The notes under the pieces are model-generated. The model ran no database searches. It was not told where the DNA came from and saw only the letters and a list, made by a program, of their open reading frames with translations. From positions 62,001 through 126,000 of the forward strand of contig NZ_CYSD01000033.1 of NCBI RefSeq assembly GCF_001458415.1: a stretch of DNA of 64,000 nucleotides, read 5' to 3'. Both the position numbers and the translations under genes were made by a program. The DNA is from Tritonibacter multivorans. GTDB taxonomy: Bacteria > Pseudomonadota > Alphaproteobacteria > Rhodobacterales > Rhodobacteraceae. Shown one piece after another: positions 27,214-37,128 of this stretch; position 1 is the first letter of the stretch, and every line of letters starts with the position of its first letter.

Positions 27214-27449
27214 TGTTTTTTGCGTTTTTTGGCACCGTCGTCATTGCGGGCATTGTTGGCTACGCCTCTGAGCGGACGGGGTTTACCCAAAACGGTGTGA
27301 TCCCTTCGATCATCATTTGCGTCGGCGGGGCTTTTTTGTTCTTCTTCCTAAGGGTGATGTTCGGGATCGGCTTTTCGGCTCCGGGCTGGAACGCGATTTT
27401 GTCCTCGATCGGGGCGCTTGTCATCGTGCCGACCCACTGGCGAAAGTGA
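27213..27449 (+). CDS. Small integral membrane protein
   Basis: A 78-residue protein made of two or three hydrophobic helices (FFAFFGTVVIAGIVGYASE and IPSIIICVGGAFLFFFLRVM). It resembles the GlsB/YeaQ/YmgE type of tiny membrane proteins in size and Gly content but is not certain. It overlaps the fmt stop by one base, so it belongs to the def-fmt transcript. Function unknown. Confidence 0.7.
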   Translation: MFFAFFGTVVIAGIVGYASERTGFTQNGVIPSIIICVGGAFLFFFLRVMFGIGFSAPGWNAILSSIGALVIVPTHWRK

Positions 27450-27472
27450 CACATGCCCAGGAGGGCTGCTGC

Positions 27473-27709
27473 ATGTCTGTTATATTCTTGATTATCATCG
27501 GTGCGGCAGCGGGCTTTCTGGCCACGCGGCTGATGCGGATCGAAGCTGATATTATCACCACCATGGCCATTGGCATTGCCGGGGCACTGGTCGGCGGTCT
27601 TGTTCTGCGGGGGCTTTTGGCCGTGATGGGCATGCTGGCCGGACTTGTCGGCGCGGTGCTTGGGGCCATTGCGTTGATCTGGATCTGGCAGAAGATCACC
27701 AATCGCTGA
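27473..27709 (+). CDS. GlsB/YeaQ/YmgE-family small membrane protein
   Basis: A 78-residue Gly-rich protein with three hydrophobic stretches (SVIFLIIIGAAAGFLATRLM, ITTMAIGIAGALVGGLVLRG and LAGLVGAVLGAIALIWIW), the pattern of transglycosylase-associated (GlsB/YeaQ/YmgE) proteins linked to envelope stress. The ATG at 27473 follows AGGAGGGCTG. It is 23 bases behind the previous small membrane protein and may be a diverged duplicate. Confidence 0.78.
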   Translation: MSVIFLIIIGAAAGFLATRLMRIEADIITTMAIGIAGALVGGLVLRGLLAVMGMLAGLVGAVLGAIALIWIWQKITNR

Positions 27710-27724
27710 TCGCCTTGTTGGCCC

Positions 27725-28348
27725 TTACTGGCGGGGCGGGCGGGATTTATAGACAGGCAGGGACCAGCCCCACAACAGGGCGCTGGCCCGACTGGCCCAA
27801 GTGACGGCCGCGCAGACCAGCAGGGCAATGTTCAGCGGCAGCTCCATCCAGACAAGTGTGATCGCAGACATGGCTCCGATCATCGCGCAGGACACATAGG
27901 GTTCGCCCTGTTTCAGCACCAGCGGCACCTCGTTGCAGACCACATCGCGCATCAACCCGCCGAAGGCGCCGGTTGCCATCCCCATCAGCACCACAATCAC
28001 CGGCCCATGGCCCAGCTCAATCGCGGCGCCAGTGCCTGCGGGCACGGCAATGGCCAGGGCAAAACTATCAAGCCACACCACCCAGCGCAGGCGGCTTTCC
28101 ACCAGATGGGCGGTGAAGAACACCAAAACCGCCATCAGCGCCGCCAGCACAATCGGCATGGGGTCCGCGACCCAGAACACCGGGTGCCGGTCCAGCAGCA
28201 GATCCCGCACCGTGCCCCCGCCCACCGCTGTCAGACAGGCGATAAAGGCAAAGCCCACAATGTCCAACTGCGCCCGGCTGGCCACCATCGCGCCCGAGGC
28301 GGCAAAGACCAGCACAGAGGCGTAATCGAGCAGGGTGAGGAAACTCAT
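27725..28348 (-). CDS. TRIC-type membrane channel family protein (UPF0126, YadS/YicG-like)
   Basis: A 207-residue membrane protein with seven predicted helices arranged as two three-helix repeats plus one. The repeat marks are AVGGGTVRDLLLDRHPVFWV and GAFGGLMRDVVCNEVPLVLK, each with a Gly-rich kink and Arg-Asp. Bacterial homologues of the eukaryotic trimeric intracellular cation channels share these features, so a cation channel role is possible; E. coli members are uncharacterised. The ATG at 28348 gives the usual N-terminus (SFLTLLDYASVLVFA). Confidence 0.85.
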   Translation of the reverse strand: MSFLTLLDYASVLVFAASGAMVASRAQLDIVGFAFIACLTAVGGGTVRDLLLDRHPVFWVADPMPIVLAALMAVLVFFTAHLVESRLRWVVWLDSFALAIAVPAGTGAAIELGHGPVIVVLMGMATGAFGGLMRDVVCNEVPLVLKQGEPYVSCAMIGAMSAITLVWMELPLNIALLVCAAVTWASRASALLWGWSLPVYKSRPPRQ

Positions 28349-28361
28349 GCGGGCCCTGCCA

Positions 28362-28817
28362 TTATTTGGATTTAAACGGCGCCATGCCCGCGCGCGCCAG
28401 CTCATCGGCGCGTTCGTTTTCCGGGTGGCCAGCGTGGCCCTTGACCCATTCCCATGTCACATCATGACGGGCTTGGGCGGCATCCAGACGCTGCCACAGC
28501 TCGGCGTTTTTGACGGGCTTTTTGGCGGCGGTCTTCCAGCCGTTCTTCTTCCAGCCAAAGATCCAGCCGGTGACGCCGTTCTTCACATATTGGCTGTCGG
28601 TGACGACGGTGATTTTCGAGGCACGCGACAGGCTCTCCAGCGCGGAAATCGCGGCCATCAGCTCCATCTGGTTGTTGGTGGTATTGGCTTCGCCACCTTT
28701 GAGTTCGCGTTCCTTGACGACAGTGTCGCCGTCCATGGCACGCAACAGGGCGCCCCAGCCACCGGGGCCGGGATTTCCGGAGCAGGCTCCGTCGGTATAG
28801 GCATAAAGATCAGGCAT
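28362..28817 (-). CDS. rnhA: Ribonuclease HI
   Basis: Cuts the RNA strand of RNA-DNA hybrids. The 151 residues hold [16 protein letters not shown] with the first Asp, the Glu in [13 protein letters not shown], the second Asp in TDSQYVKNG, and [16 protein letters not shown] with the final Asp. The basic protrusion [17 protein letters not shown] is present. The start at 28817 is the family N-terminus [10 protein letters not shown]. It is followed after 13 bases by the TRIC-like gene. Confidence 0.96.
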   Translation of the reverse strand: MPDLYAYTDGACSGNPGPGGWGALLRAMDGDTVVKERELKGGEANTTNNQMELMAAISALESLSRASKITVVTDSQYVKNGVTGWIFGWKKNGWKTAAKKPVKNAELWQRLDAAQARHDVTWEWVKGHAGHPENERADELARAGMAPFKSK

Positions 28818-28848
28818 GCGACCGGAGTGCCAGTCGCACACGCAGGCG

Positions 28849-29319
28849 TCAAGGCAGGTTTGCGAAGACGATCACAAAGAGCGGCACAACAACAGCTGTG
28901 ATCATCACCCGAAGGGTCAGCCACCAGTCCGGAGCAAGCTGCCAGCGTGTATAAGCCCAGTCCAGCGCCAAGATCCCGGTGAAGCCAAGGGCCAATCGAA
29001 AAAGCTGGTCCTCATTGGGGCCGCCCACAAAGAAGAACACATAGAGGGCCGGAAGAACGCTGAGGCCGTAGGTGCACCATTGAGGCGTTTCGCTGCGGGC
29101 TGCAAATCCCCAAAGGCAGCCCGACATGAAACAGAGAATAACTGTGCCGTAGGCAATCATCAGGGCAGAGCCATCAGCGGGCACGATAAGCGGGTAGCTG
29201 CCGTCGGGGATGTCAGGGGAGGGCGCAATCGAAAGCAGGGCGCCTAGGATAAAAGGCAAAATCCCGGCCAGCCCGAGCCACAGCGCCGGGCGGGGAATAT
29301 GGCCGGGTTTCACAAACAT
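28849..29319 (-). CDS. DUF3429 family membrane protein
   Basis: A 156-residue protein with about five hydrophobic helices, beginning [20 protein letters not shown] and including [20 protein letters not shown]. This matches my recollection of the DUF3429 family, whose function is unknown. Its ATG (29319) shares one base with the stop of the LysE-type exporter gene (TGATG), so the two are coupled. A longer open frame exists upstream but lies inside the exporter gene. Confidence 0.75.
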   Translation of the reverse strand: MFVKPGHIPRPALWLGLAGILPFILGALLSIAPSPDIPDGSYPLIVPADGSALMIAYGTVILCFMSGCLWGFAARSETPQWCTYGLSVLPALYVFFFVGGPNEDQLFRLALGFTGILALDWAYTRWQLAPDWWLTLRVMITAVVVPLFVIVFANLP

Positions 29320-29933
29320 CAGGCGCGCTCCATCGCGAGGCGGGCGGCAAGGGCTGCAAACAGCGCCGCAAAGCTGCGGTTGAGCCAACGGCGAATGCGG
29401 TCCGAACTCAGGATCCAGTCGCGCGCTTGGGCGGCAAACAGGCCATAAGCCAGAAAGATCACAAAGGTCAGCGCCATGAACACCCCGCCAAGGGTCGCCA
29501 TTTCGACGGTTGCGGTGGCAGCATTCCCGGACAGGAATGGCGGCAGTAGGGCGAGGAAAAACGCAGAAAGCTTGGGGTTCAGGATATTGATCAGGGCAGC
29601 GCGCCGACAAATGGCCCAGCCGCTGCCGGCGCTGCGATCCGCGCGGATGGCCAGCGTGCCGCCTTCTTTCACCGCCTGATAGGCGAGCATCAGCAGATAG
29701 GCGATGCCGGCCCATTTCACCACGTTAAACAGCAGCGCAGAAGAATGCAGAATGGCGGCAAGACCAAAGATCGCCGCCAGAAGATGCGGGACAATCCCGA
29801 CCGTGCAGCCAAGCGCCGCCCAGACACTGGCGCGGCGACCCTGACCCAGTGCAATGGCCAGCGTGTAAAGCACGCCGGTGCCGGGGATGATACAGACCAC
29901 AAGGGCGGTGGCGAGAAACTGAAGCGAAATCAT
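29319..29933 (-). CDS. LysE/RhtB-family amino-acid exporter
   Basis: A 204-residue inner-membrane protein with six hydrophobic segments and the family marks IIPGTGVLYTLAIALGQGRR near the N-terminus and LINILNPKLSAFFLALLPPFL in the middle. RhtB-type proteins export amino acids such as homoserine or threonine; the substrate here is unknown. It is coupled by a 1-base overlap to the DUF3429 gene. Confidence 0.87.
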   Translation of the reverse strand: MISLQFLATALVVCIIPGTGVLYTLAIALGQGRRASVWAALGCTVGIVPHLLAAIFGLAAILHSSALLFNVVKWAGIAYLLMLAYQAVKEGGTLAIRADRSAGSGWAICRRAALINILNPKLSAFFLALLPPFLSGNAATATVEMATLGGVFMALTFVIFLAYGLFAAQARDWILSSDRIRRWLNRSFAALFAALAARLAMERA

Positions 29934-30013
29934 ACGTTGGAAATCCTTTGAACAAGTCCTTCCAACTTAGTGCCGGATCGTGCCCTGTCTAGGGCGCGTT
30001 CATTCCGGGGGCG

Positions 30014-30976
30014 TCAGGCTGGCTGACGCAGCACGCGCGGCACTTTGAATTCGACCCGTTCAACGGCGGTTTCAACCACTTCGACGGTCACGTCATAGCG
30101 GGCACGGAAGGCATCAATGACCTCATTGACCAAAAGCTCGGGGGCAGAGGCACCGGCGGTGATGGCCACTGTTTTGATGCCCTCGAGCGCGCGCCAGTCG
30201 ATATCGGTCGCACGTTGCACCAGCTGGGCATAGTTGCAGCCCGCTTTTGCGCCCACTTCGACCAAGCGGCGGGAATTCGAGGAATTGGGCGCGCCCACCA
30301 CCAGCATGGCATCCGATTTCGGCGCCACAGCCTTGACCGCTTCCTGACGGTTGGTGGTGGCGTAGCAGATGTCCTCTTTGTGGGGGCCAATGATGGCGGG
30401 GAAGCGCGCGTTCAGCGCGGCAACGATGTCGCGGGTGTCATCCACCGACAGGGTGGTCTGGGTCACAAAGGCGAGGCGTTCAGGATCGCGCACATTGACA
30501 TGGGCGACGTCTTCCACGGTTTCGACCAGCAGCACCTCGCCATCCGGCAGTTGGCCCATGGTGCCCACCGTTTCCGGGTGGCCCTTGTGGCCGATCATGA
30601 TCATCTGAAGGCCTGCTTCGGCGTGGCGTTCGGCTTCGATATGCACCTTTGATACCAAGGGGCAGGTGGCATCCACATAGACCATATTGCGCGCTTCAGC
30701 TGCCGCCGGCACGGATTTGGGCACCCCATGGGCCGAAAAGATCACCGGGCGGTCATCCGGGCATTCTTCCAGTTCCTCGACGAACACCGCGCCTTTGTCT
30801 CGCAGCCCGTCGACGACAAATTTATTATGCACGATCTCGTGGCGCACATAGACCGGCGCGCCCCATTTCTCGAGCGCCATTTCGACGATCTTAATGGCGC
30901 GGTCCACCCCGGCACAAAAGCCGCGCGGGGCAGCAAGGTACAGGGTGAGCGGAGAGCGTGTGGTCTGGGTCGTCAT
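30014..30976 (-). CDS. ispH: 4-hydroxy-3-methylbut-2-enyl diphosphate reductase (LytB)
   Basis: The last enzyme of the MEP isoprenoid pathway, converting HMBPP to IPP and DMAPP with an Fe-S cluster. The 320 residues contain the three cluster cysteines in [11 protein letters not shown] (C21), [11 protein letters not shown] and [10 protein letters not shown], plus the substrate loop [15 protein letters not shown]. It is monocistronic on the minus strand. A terminator belonging to the NYN gene lies just upstream. Confidence 0.97.
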   Translation of the reverse strand: MTTQTTRSPLTLYLAAPRGFCAGVDRAIKIVEMALEKWGAPVYVRHEIVHNKFVVDGLRDKGAVFVEELEECPDDRPVIFSAHGVPKSVPAAAEARNMVYVDATCPLVSKVHIEAERHAEAGLQMIMIGHKGHPETVGTMGQLPDGEVLLVETVEDVAHVNVRDPERLAFVTQTTLSVDDTRDIVAALNARFPAIIGPHKEDICYATTNRQEAVKAVAPKSDAMLVVGAPNSSNSRRLVEVGAKAGCNYAQLVQRATDIDWRALEGIKTVAITAGASAPELLVNEVIDAFRARYDVTVEVVETAVERVEFKVPRVLRQPA

Positions 30977-31080
30977 GGCGGGCCTCTATCTGAAGGCAGG
31001 GCAATCTGGGGGCGTTTCGGCAGAGGTAAGGGCTTTGGACGCTAAGGTCCAGTCTTAGGGCGACCGGGGCGGTCAGACGC

Positions 31081-31117
31081 AAAAGAAAAGACCCGGCGCC
31101 TGGGCACCGGGGTCTTT
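31081..31117 (-). terminator. Intrinsic terminator of the NYN-domain gene
   Basis: Stem 31087-31100 / 31103-31117, with one bulge and one mismatch, is followed on the minus strand by TTTTCTTTT, 85 bases past the NYN stop. Confidence 0.8.
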
Positions 31118-31201
31118 CGTCCTGAACTCAGGAAAGAGGCTGTGACTTTGGCTGACCATTGGGTGGTTCAATGGTGGGCTGGTGGCACAGGTTTGACGGG
31201 G

Positions 31202-31771
31202 TCAGCCCTGCGTGCTGATCGGCCGCTGTTCTTCTGGGATGTCGCGCGGGGGACGGCCAATGACGTCGCGCAGTTCTTCCAGTTCGATGAAATTGTCGGC
31301 CTGACGGCGCAGTTCGTCCGAGATCATCGGCGGTTGGCTGCGGATGGTGGAGACCACCGACACACGCACGCCTTGGCGTTGCAGGCTGGCAATCAGCGGG
31401 CGGAAATCGCCATCGCCGGAGAACAGCACAATGTGATCAACGCGGGGGGCAAGCTCCATGGCATCGACGGTGAGCTCGATGTCCATATTGCCCTTCACTT
31501 TGCGACGGCCCATGCTGTCAGTATATTCTTTCGCCGGCTTCGTAACCATGGTAAAGCCGTTATAGTGTAACCAATCCACGAGTGGTCGGATCGGCGAATA
31601 CTCATCATTTTCGAGCAGGGCGGTGTAGTAGAAAGCCCGGAGAAGCTTGCCGCGGCGCATAAATTCCTGCCGGAGAAGCTTGTAGTCGATGTCAAAACCT
31701 AGCGCTTTAGCAGAGGCGTAAAGATTGGAGCCATCTATGAACAGCGCAAGCCGTTCGTCCTTGTAAAACAT
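31202..31771 (-). CDS. NYN-domain (LabA/DUF88) putative ribonuclease
   Basis: A 189-residue PIN-like protein. Conserved acidic residues are in LALFIDGSNLYASA, KGNMDIELTVDAMEL and VLFSGDGDFRPLI, the metal-binding pattern of NYN nucleases. It probably cleaves RNA, but the target is unknown; LabA relatives have been linked to gene-expression feedback in cyanobacteria. It has its own strong terminator and is divergent from folK with about 143 bases between them. Confidence 0.9.
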   Translation of the reverse strand: MFYKDERLALFIDGSNLYASAKALGFDIDYKLLRQEFMRRGKLLRAFYYTALLENDEYSPIRPLVDWLHYNGFTMVTKPAKEYTDSMGRRKVKGNMDIELTVDAMELAPRVDHIVLFSGDGDFRPLIASLQRQGVRVSVVSTIRSQPPMISDELRRQADNFIELEELRDVIGRPPRDIPEEQRPISTQG

Positions 31772-31914
31772 TAAAAAGTGTCCTTCTGGTGTAGCCGTCC
31801 AACAGCTTTCCTGAATGGTGAGTGGTCCGGAAATAATGCCGTAGGCGGGTGGACTTAACTTAGGTTATTTGACACACGCCGCAAGGCACTGTGCAATAGG
31901 AATTGGGGTCAAGG

Positions 31915-32496
31915 ATGGCCGAAAACCGGTGGAAATACCACGTAGCCCTCGGTGGTAACTTGGATTTTAACGGTACACCCTCGTTGGTGACCTTGCAATC
32001 TTCGCTGCGGCAATTCGCGTCTGAGGGGCTGCATGTGACTGCAGTTTCACGATTTTATGAGACACCCTGTTTCCCGGCAGGGGCTGGTCCCGACTACGTT
32101 AACGCCGCCGTTACGGTCGAATCGCAATGCGCGCCGCGGGATGCGTTGCAGGCGCTTCACGCAATTGAGGCGCGTTTTTTACGAAAACGAGAACAGCGCT
32201 GGGGCATGCGAACCCTTGATCTGGACCTGATTGCGGTTGTGGGCGGGCCCGGCGACACAGTTTATCCGGACGCAGACGGCTATGCAGAATGGCGGGATCT
32301 GTCGCCCGAGGCGCAGCAAATCCGGGCGCCGGAGCAGTTGATTCTGCCGCATCCACGCCTGCAGGACCGGGCCTTTGTGCTTGTCCCGCTTGCAGATATT
32401 GCCCCCTTCTGGGAGCATCCGGTATCGGGGCAGACTGTCCTGCAAATGCTGGCTGCTTTGCCAGAAAGCGAGATTTCGGAGGTGGTGGCGCTCTGA
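31915..32496 (+). CDS. folK: 2-amino-4-hydroxy-6-hydroxymethyldihydropteridine pyrophosphokinase
   Basis: Transfers pyrophosphate from ATP to hydroxymethyl-dihydropterin in folate synthesis. The 193 residues show ALGGNLDFN at the N-terminus, the substrate loop [20 protein letters not shown], then [14 protein letters not shown] with the Mg-binding Asp pair and [21 protein letters not shown]. An insertion of about 25 residues follows the DLDLI motif, longer than in E. coli FolK (159 aa). The ATG at 31915 is chosen over an in-frame TTG at 31903. folP and folB are not adjacent. Confidence 0.93.
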   Translation: MAENRWKYHVALGGNLDFNGTPSLVTLQSSLRQFASEGLHVTAVSRFYETPCFPAGAGPDYVNAAVTVESQCAPRDALQALHAIEARFLRKREQRWGMRTLDLDLIAVVGGPGDTVYPDADGYAEWRDLSPEAQQIRAPEQLILPHPRLQDRAFVLVPLADIAPFWEHPVSGQTVLQMLAALPESEISEVVAL

Positions 32497-32522
32497 ATGC
32501 GTGCCGCGTTTGGGCTTTCGGC

Positions 32523-32551
32523 TTGTCAAGCACAAGTTTTGGGCCTATGAA
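32523..32551 (+). promoter_or_regulatory. Sigma70-type promoter of rpoZ
   Basis: TTGTCA, a 17-base spacer and TATGAA form a near-consensus promoter 39 bases upstream of the rpoZ ATG, just after the folK stop. It would drive rpoZ and rsh. Confidence 0.65.
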
Positions 32552-32590
32552 ACTGACCTCTGGACCAGAAAACTTATTGGAGAGTCGCCC

Positions 32591-32944
32591 ATGGCCCGCG
32601 TTACGGTCGAAGATTGCGTAGACAAGGTTCCCAACCGCTTTGAGTTGGTGATGCTCGCTGCCCACCGTGCACGTGAGATTTCCGCAGGTGCTGAAATCAC
32701 TGTGGATCGTGACAACGACAAAAACCCCGTTGTCTCCCTGCGTGAGATCGCCGAAGAAACCCAGAGCGCCGACAGCCTGCGTGAACGCCTGATCGAGAGC
32801 AACCAGACTCAGATCGAAGTTGACGAGCCGGAAGAAGATTCCATGGCTCTGTTGATGGGCGGTGAAGCAGACAAGCCGGTCGAAGACGATATGTCCGAAG
32901 AAAAACTGCTGCGCGCCCTGATGGAAGCGCAAGGCCAGGGCTAA
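32591..32944 (+). CDS. rpoZ: DNA-directed RNA polymerase subunit omega
   Basis: The small polymerase subunit that chaperones beta' and forms part of a ppGpp site. The 117 residues begin [29 protein letters not shown], the conserved core (first 70 residues), and end in an acidic tail ([19 protein letters not shown]) usual for alphaproteobacteria. It has its own promoter and is followed 43 bases later by rsh, the common rpoZ-spoT arrangement. Confidence 0.97.
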   Translation: MARVTVEDCVDKVPNRFELVMLAAHRAREISAGAEITVDRDNDKNPVVSLREIAEETQSADSLRERLIESNQTQIEVDEPEEDSMALLMGGEADKPVEDDMSEEKLLRALMEAQGQG

Positions 32945-32987
32945 GGCCCGACCGCAGCAGTAAGACAAGAAAGGTTGCGGACCACAA

Positions 32988-35093
32988 ATGACATCTGCCG
33001 ATGATCTGATTCAGCTGGTCCGCCACTACAACCCGAAAACGAACGAAGATCGGTTGCGGGAGGCCTACGCCTTTGGCGAGGCTATGCACGACGGTCAGTT
33101 TCGGCATTCGGGTGAACCCTATTTCACCCACCCGGTGGCCGTGGCGGCGATCCTGACGGAACAACGTCTGGACGACGCCACCATTATCACAGCCCTTCTG
33201 CACGACACGATCGAGGACACAAAAGCGTCCTACGAGGAAGTCGCGCGCCGCTTTGGCGATGAGGTTGCGATGCTGGTCGATGGTGTGACCAAGCTGACCA
33301 ACCTGCAGTTGTCCTCGCGCGAGACCAAACAGGCGGAAAACTTCCGCAAGCTGTTTATGGCCATGTCCAAGGACCTGCGGGTGATCTTGGTCAAACTCGC
33401 CGACCGTCTGCACAATATGCGCACCATCCGCGCCATGCGCCCTGAAAAACAGGCGATCAAAGCGCGTGAAACCATGGACATCTATGCCCCGCTTGCGGGT
33501 CGTATGGGGATGCAGTGGATGCGGGAAGAGCTGGAGGATCTGGCCTTTAAGGTGCTGAACCCGGAAGGCCGCCAGTCGATCATCCGCCGTTTTGTCACCC
33601 TGCAGCGCGAAACTGGCGATGTGATCCACCGGATCACCGGTGATATGCGCTTTGAGCTGGAGAAGGCGGGTATTGACGCCGAGGTGTTCGGCCGCGCCAA
33701 GAAGCCCTATTCGATCTGGCGCAAGATGCAGGAAAAGGATCAGGGCTTTTCGCGCCTTTCCGACATCTATGGCTTTCGGGTCATCACCCAGACCGAAGCC
33801 GACTGTTACGCGACCCTTGGGGTGATCCACCAGCGCTGGCGCGCGGTGCCGACCCGGTTCAAAGATTACATCAGCCAGCCGAAATCCAACGGCTACCGGT
33901 CGATCCACACCACGGTTTCGGGCCGTGATGGCAAACGCGTAGAGGTGCAGATTCGCACCCGGCAGATGCATGATGTGGCCGAAGCTGGCGTGGCGGCGCA
34001 TTGGTCGTATCGCGACGGTGTGCGCACCGAAAACCCCTTTGCCGTCGACCCCGCAAAATGGATCGCGGGTCTGACCGAACAGTTTGACGCCGAAGAAGAC
34101 CATGATGAATTCCTCGAGGCTGTGAAGCTCGAGATGTATTCGGATCAGGTGTTCTGTTTCACCCCCAAAGGGGATGTGACCAAGCTGCCGAAAGGCGCGA
34201 CGCCGATCGACTTTGCTTATGCGATCCACACAAGGATCGGCCATGCCTGTGTTGGCGCGAAGGTGGACGGCATTCGCGTGCCGCTCTGGACGCGTCTGCG
34301 CAATGGCCAATCGGTCGAGGTCATCACCGCCGAAGGTCAAACCCCACAGGTCAGCTGGTTGGAGATCGCAACAACCGGTAAGGCGCGCACCGCCATCCGC
34401 CGCGCCCTGCGCGAAGCCGACCGCGAACGCTTTGTGCGTCTGGGTCAGGAACTGGCGCGCTCTGCCTTTGAGCATGTGAACAAGAAAGCCACCGACAAGG
34501 CGCTGGAAACCGCCGCCCGCGCACTGCGTGTTGGTGATGTGACCGAACTTCTGGCGCGGCTGGGGGCTGCGGTGATCACGGCCCATGACGTGGTGCAGGC
34601 GGTCTATCCCGAGCTGACGGATGCCGAAGGCGATGAGATTTCCCCGCGCCGCGCGGTGATCGGTCTGCAGCCGGGGCAGAACTTCAAGCGTGCCAAATGC
34701 TGTGAACCCTTGCCGGGTGAACGGATCATTGGCATCGCGACCCGCGGCGAAGGTGTTGAAATTCACGCTGCAGATTGCGCCCGTCTGGTCGAATTTGAAG
34801 AACAGCCCGAACGCTGGATGGATGTGAACTGGCATTCCGGCACACACCCGGCGGTCTACAGCACCACGCTGGAATTGACGATTGGCAATGATGCGGGCGT
34901 TCTAGGGCGGATCTGTACGCTGATCGGCGAAAAGAAGGCCAATATTTCCAACCTTGAATTTGTCGATCGGAAACCCGACTTTTACCGGTTGATGGTCAAT
35001 GTCGAATTGCGTGATGTGGAGCAGCTACACTCGCTGATTTTGACACTTGAAGCGGAAAGCGATGTTGCAGCGGTGGCTCGTTTCAGGGAATAG
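32988..35093 (+). CDS. rsh: Bifunctional (p)ppGpp synthetase/hydrolase RSH
   Basis: Makes and breaks the stringent-response alarmone. The 701 residues show a hydrolase domain with intact HD residues (H48, then LLHDTIEDT at 71-79), a synthetase domain with GRAKKPYSIWRKM, YGFRVI and KPKSNGYRSIHTT-like QPKSNGYRSIHT, a TGS domain (VFCFTPKGDVTKLPKGATPIDFAY), and a C-terminal ACT domain (NISNLEFVDRKPDFYRLMV). Having both active halves makes it the single RSH usual for alphaproteobacteria. It is co-oriented with rpoZ. Confidence 0.96.
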   Translation: MTSADDLIQLVRHYNPKTNEDRLREAYAFGEAMHDGQFRHSGEPYFTHPVAVAAILTEQRLDDATIITALLHDTIEDTKASYEEVARRFGDEVAMLVDGVTKLTNLQLSSRETKQAENFRKLFMAMSKDLRVILVKLADRLHNMRTIRAMRPEKQAIKARETMDIYAPLAGRMGMQWMREELEDLAFKVLNPEGRQSIIRRFVTLQRETGDVIHRITGDMRFELEKAGIDAEVFGRAKKPYSIWRKMQEKDQGFSRLSDIYGFRVITQTEADCYATLGVIHQRWRAVPTRFKDYISQPKSNGYRSIHTTVSGRDGKRVEVQIRTRQMHDVAEAGVAAHWSYRDGVRTENPFAVDPAKWIAGLTEQFDAEEDHDEFLEAVKLEMYSDQVFCFTPKGDVTKLPKGATPIDFAYAIHTRIGHACVGAKVDGIRVPLWTRLRNGQSVEVITAEGQTPQVSWLEIATTGKARTAIRRALREADRERFVRLGQELARSAFEHVNKKATDKALETAARALRVGDVTELLARLGAAVITAHDVVQAVYPELTDAEGDEISPRRAVIGLQPGQNFKRAKCCEPLPGERIIGIATRGEGVEIHAADCARLVEFEEQPERWMDVNWHSGTHPAVYSTTLELTIGNDAGVLGRICTLIGEKKANISNLEFVDRKPDFYRLMVNVELRDVEQLHSLILTLEAESDVAAVARFRE

Positions 35094-35146
35094 GTGACAG
35101 GTGCCCCGCGTAGGGCAACTCAAGGTTAAGGACAAGGACTGCCTCC

Positions 35147-35836
35147 GTGGTTTTTAGGCGCCGGGATAAACGTCCGCTGATGCGGGTCGTCGCGGATTTC
35201 TTCTGGCCCCGCGGGGGCTGGGGGCGCGCCTTTCACTATGTCAAACATCGGATTCGGCGCCTGCCTGACGCACCAGACCGCATTGCGCGCGGGATCTGGG
35301 CCGGGGTCTTTGCCTCTTTCACGCCGTTCTTTGGATTTCACTTTATTATTGCCGGTCTGATCGGCTGGATCATGCGCGGGAATATTCTTGCGGCGCTGAT
35401 GTCGACCTTCTTTGGCAATCCGGTGACATTTGTGCTGATCGCCACCGTGTCTATGCGCCTTGGGCATTGGCTGCTGGGGACCCATTTCGAGGAACAGGAT
35501 GCCTCGCTTGGGGAAAAGTTCAAAGAAGCGGCAGGCGATCTGTGGTTTAACTTTACCTCGCTCTTCACCAACCGGGCGCCGGATTGGCATGGGCTGGCAG
35601 TGTTTTATGACGAGGTTTTCCTGCCCTATCTGGTGGGCGGTCTGGTGCCGGGGGTGATCTGCGCGACAACGGTCTATCTGATCGCTTTGCCGCTGATCAA
35701 CGTCTATCAGAAGCGCCGCCGCGCCAAGATCAAGGAAAAGTTCGAAGCCATCCGCCAGCGCGCGCAGTATGAGGCGGTGAACAGTCCGCACCCGCCGTCT
35801 GGGTCGCCGCCTCCGCAGGCCGGCACCGCCGACTGA
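35147..35836 (+). CDS. DUF2062 family membrane protein
   Basis: A 229-residue inner-membrane protein with the DUF2062 marks DRIARGIWAGVFASFTPFFGFHF and AALMSTFFGNPVTFVLIATVS, and three or four hydrophobic segments between about 50 and 190. The N- and C-termini are basic and cytoplasmic-looking. Its role is unknown. It starts with GTG, 53 bases after rsh, probably in the same transcript. Confidence 0.85.
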   Translation: MVFRRRDKRPLMRVVADFFWPRGGWGRAFHYVKHRIRRLPDAPDRIARGIWAGVFASFTPFFGFHFIIAGLIGWIMRGNILAALMSTFFGNPVTFVLIATVSMRLGHWLLGTHFEEQDASLGEKFKEAAGDLWFNFTSLFTNRAPDWHGLAVFYDEVFLPYLVGGLVPGVICATTVYLIALPLINVYQKRRRAKIKEKFEAIRQRAQYEAVNSPHPPSGSPPPQAGTAD

Positions 35837-35932
35837 TCGCCAAAACCCCGCCCGGATTGGTACAATTCCTCCCTTGCTCCTGCCGCGCGGGTGGCTAGGG
35901 TGCTGGCAAACCAGAATTCGGGAGTTTTCAAA

Positions 35933-36694
35933 ATGGCTCAGACCCGCCTTCGCCTTGGCGTGAACATCGACCACGTGGCCACCGTGCGCAATGCGCGGGG
36001 CGGGGCCTATCCTGACCCGGTCCGTGCCGCCAAACTGGCGGAGGACGCGGGTGCGGATGGCATCACCGCCCACCTGCGCGAAGATCGCCGCCATATTACC
36101 GATACCGATATCGAAGGCCTGATGGAGGCCCTGTCCGGTCCGCTGAACTTCGAGATGGCGGCCACGGATGAGATGCAGAAAATCGCCCTGCGTCACAAAC
36201 CGCATGCGGTGTGCATTGTCCCGGAAAAACGCGAAGAGCGCACCACCGAAGGCGGTCTGGAAGTGGCCCGCGAAGAAAACCGTCTGGCCCATTTCATTGC
36301 GCCCCTGCGGGATGCGGGCTGCCGGGTGTCGATTTTCATCGCGGCCGATAAAAAACAGATCGAAGCCGCGCACCGGATCGGGGCCGAGGTGATCGAACTG
36401 CACACGGGTGCCTATTGTGACTACCACGCCGAAGGCGATTTCGAGGCCCGCGACACAGAGCTGGCAGCCTTGACGGACATGGCGGCCTTTGCGCATTCGC
36501 TTGGGCTGGAAGTGCACGCAGGTCATGGGCTGACCTATGAAACCGTCGGCCCGATTGCGGCCATTCCCGAAGTGATGGAGTTGAATATTGGTCACTTCCT
36601 GATTGGCGAAGCGGTCTTTCGTGGCCTGGCGCCAGCGGTGCAGGAAATGCGCCGGCTGATGGATGACGCACGTGAAGGGGGTGCAGAGGCATGA
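35933..36694 (+). CDS. pdxJ: Pyridoxine 5'-phosphate synthase
   Basis: Condenses 3-amino-2-oxopropyl phosphate with deoxyxylulose 5-phosphate to make PNP, the DXP-dependent route to vitamin B6. The 253 residues form a TIM barrel with [45 protein letters not shown] and [10 protein letters not shown]. The ATG at 35933 has GGGAG upstream; an in-frame GTG at 35891 is less likely. The stop overlaps the next gene by four bases. Confidence 0.97.
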   Translation: MAQTRLRLGVNIDHVATVRNARGGAYPDPVRAAKLAEDAGADGITAHLREDRRHITDTDIEGLMEALSGPLNFEMAATDEMQKIALRHKPHAVCIVPEKREERTTEGGLEVAREENRLAHFIAPLRDAGCRVSIFIAADKKQIEAAHRIGAEVIELHTGAYCDYHAEGDFEARDTELAALTDMAAFAHSLGLEVHAGHGLTYETVGPIAAIPEVMELNIGHFLIGEAVFRGLAPAVQEMRRLMDDAREGGAEA

Positions 36695-37128
36695 CTGTGA
36701 ACCTCAAGCGCTATGCCGGGATCTATGTTGTGACCCTAGTGGTCGCGGCCCTTGCCATTTGGGCGCTTCGCCAGATCGCGCAGATTGATCTGGCGAGCTC
36801 TTTCGTGCCGTTGATCCCGGCGATGGTGGCTGCGATGGTCGAAGGTCACAAACTTGCCAAAGAAGGCGCAGATTACCCCAAGGGCAAACCGGCCTGGATC
36901 GCATCGGCGAAGATGACGGGCGTGGCACTGGCGTTTAATGGCGGGCTGGGACTTGTGGTGTTCCTGGCCCTGAGCGGCGCAGGCTTGCAGATCAGAAGTG
37001 TCATGGTCTTTGTGGGCTTTCTGGCGATGTATTGTGTGTTCTGGATGGTGGCCAACCGGGTGTTCCTGACCCAAGGCTACCGCAATGCCATGGCGACCAC
37101 GACATCCGGTAAAGCGGGGCGCTCATGA
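36691..37128 (+). CDS. ABZJ_00895-type small membrane protein
   Basis: A 145-residue protein with four hydrophobic helices and the loop [21 protein letters not shown], which resembles the ABZJ_00895 family as I recall it; the function is unknown. It overlaps pdxJ by four bases at its start and acpS by four bases at its end, so it is locked into the pdxJ-acpS-lepB operon. No signal peptide is seen. Confidence 0.75.
   Translation: MTVNLKRYAGIYVVTLVVAALAIWALRQIAQIDLASSFVPLIPAMVAAMVEGHKLAKEGADYPKGKPAWIASAKMTGVALAFNGGLGLVVFLALSGAGLQIRSVMVFVGFLAMYCVFWMVANRVFLTQGYRNAMATTTSGKAGRS

Noticed and set aside
32697-34847. 716-codon open frame antisense to rsh
   Set aside because: Overlaps the full RSH protein on the other strand; composition is that of a reverse-frame shadow.
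35837-35932. Upstream extension of pdxJ from 35891
   Set aside because: The extra 14 residues are not family-like and GGGAG lies before the ATG at 35933.
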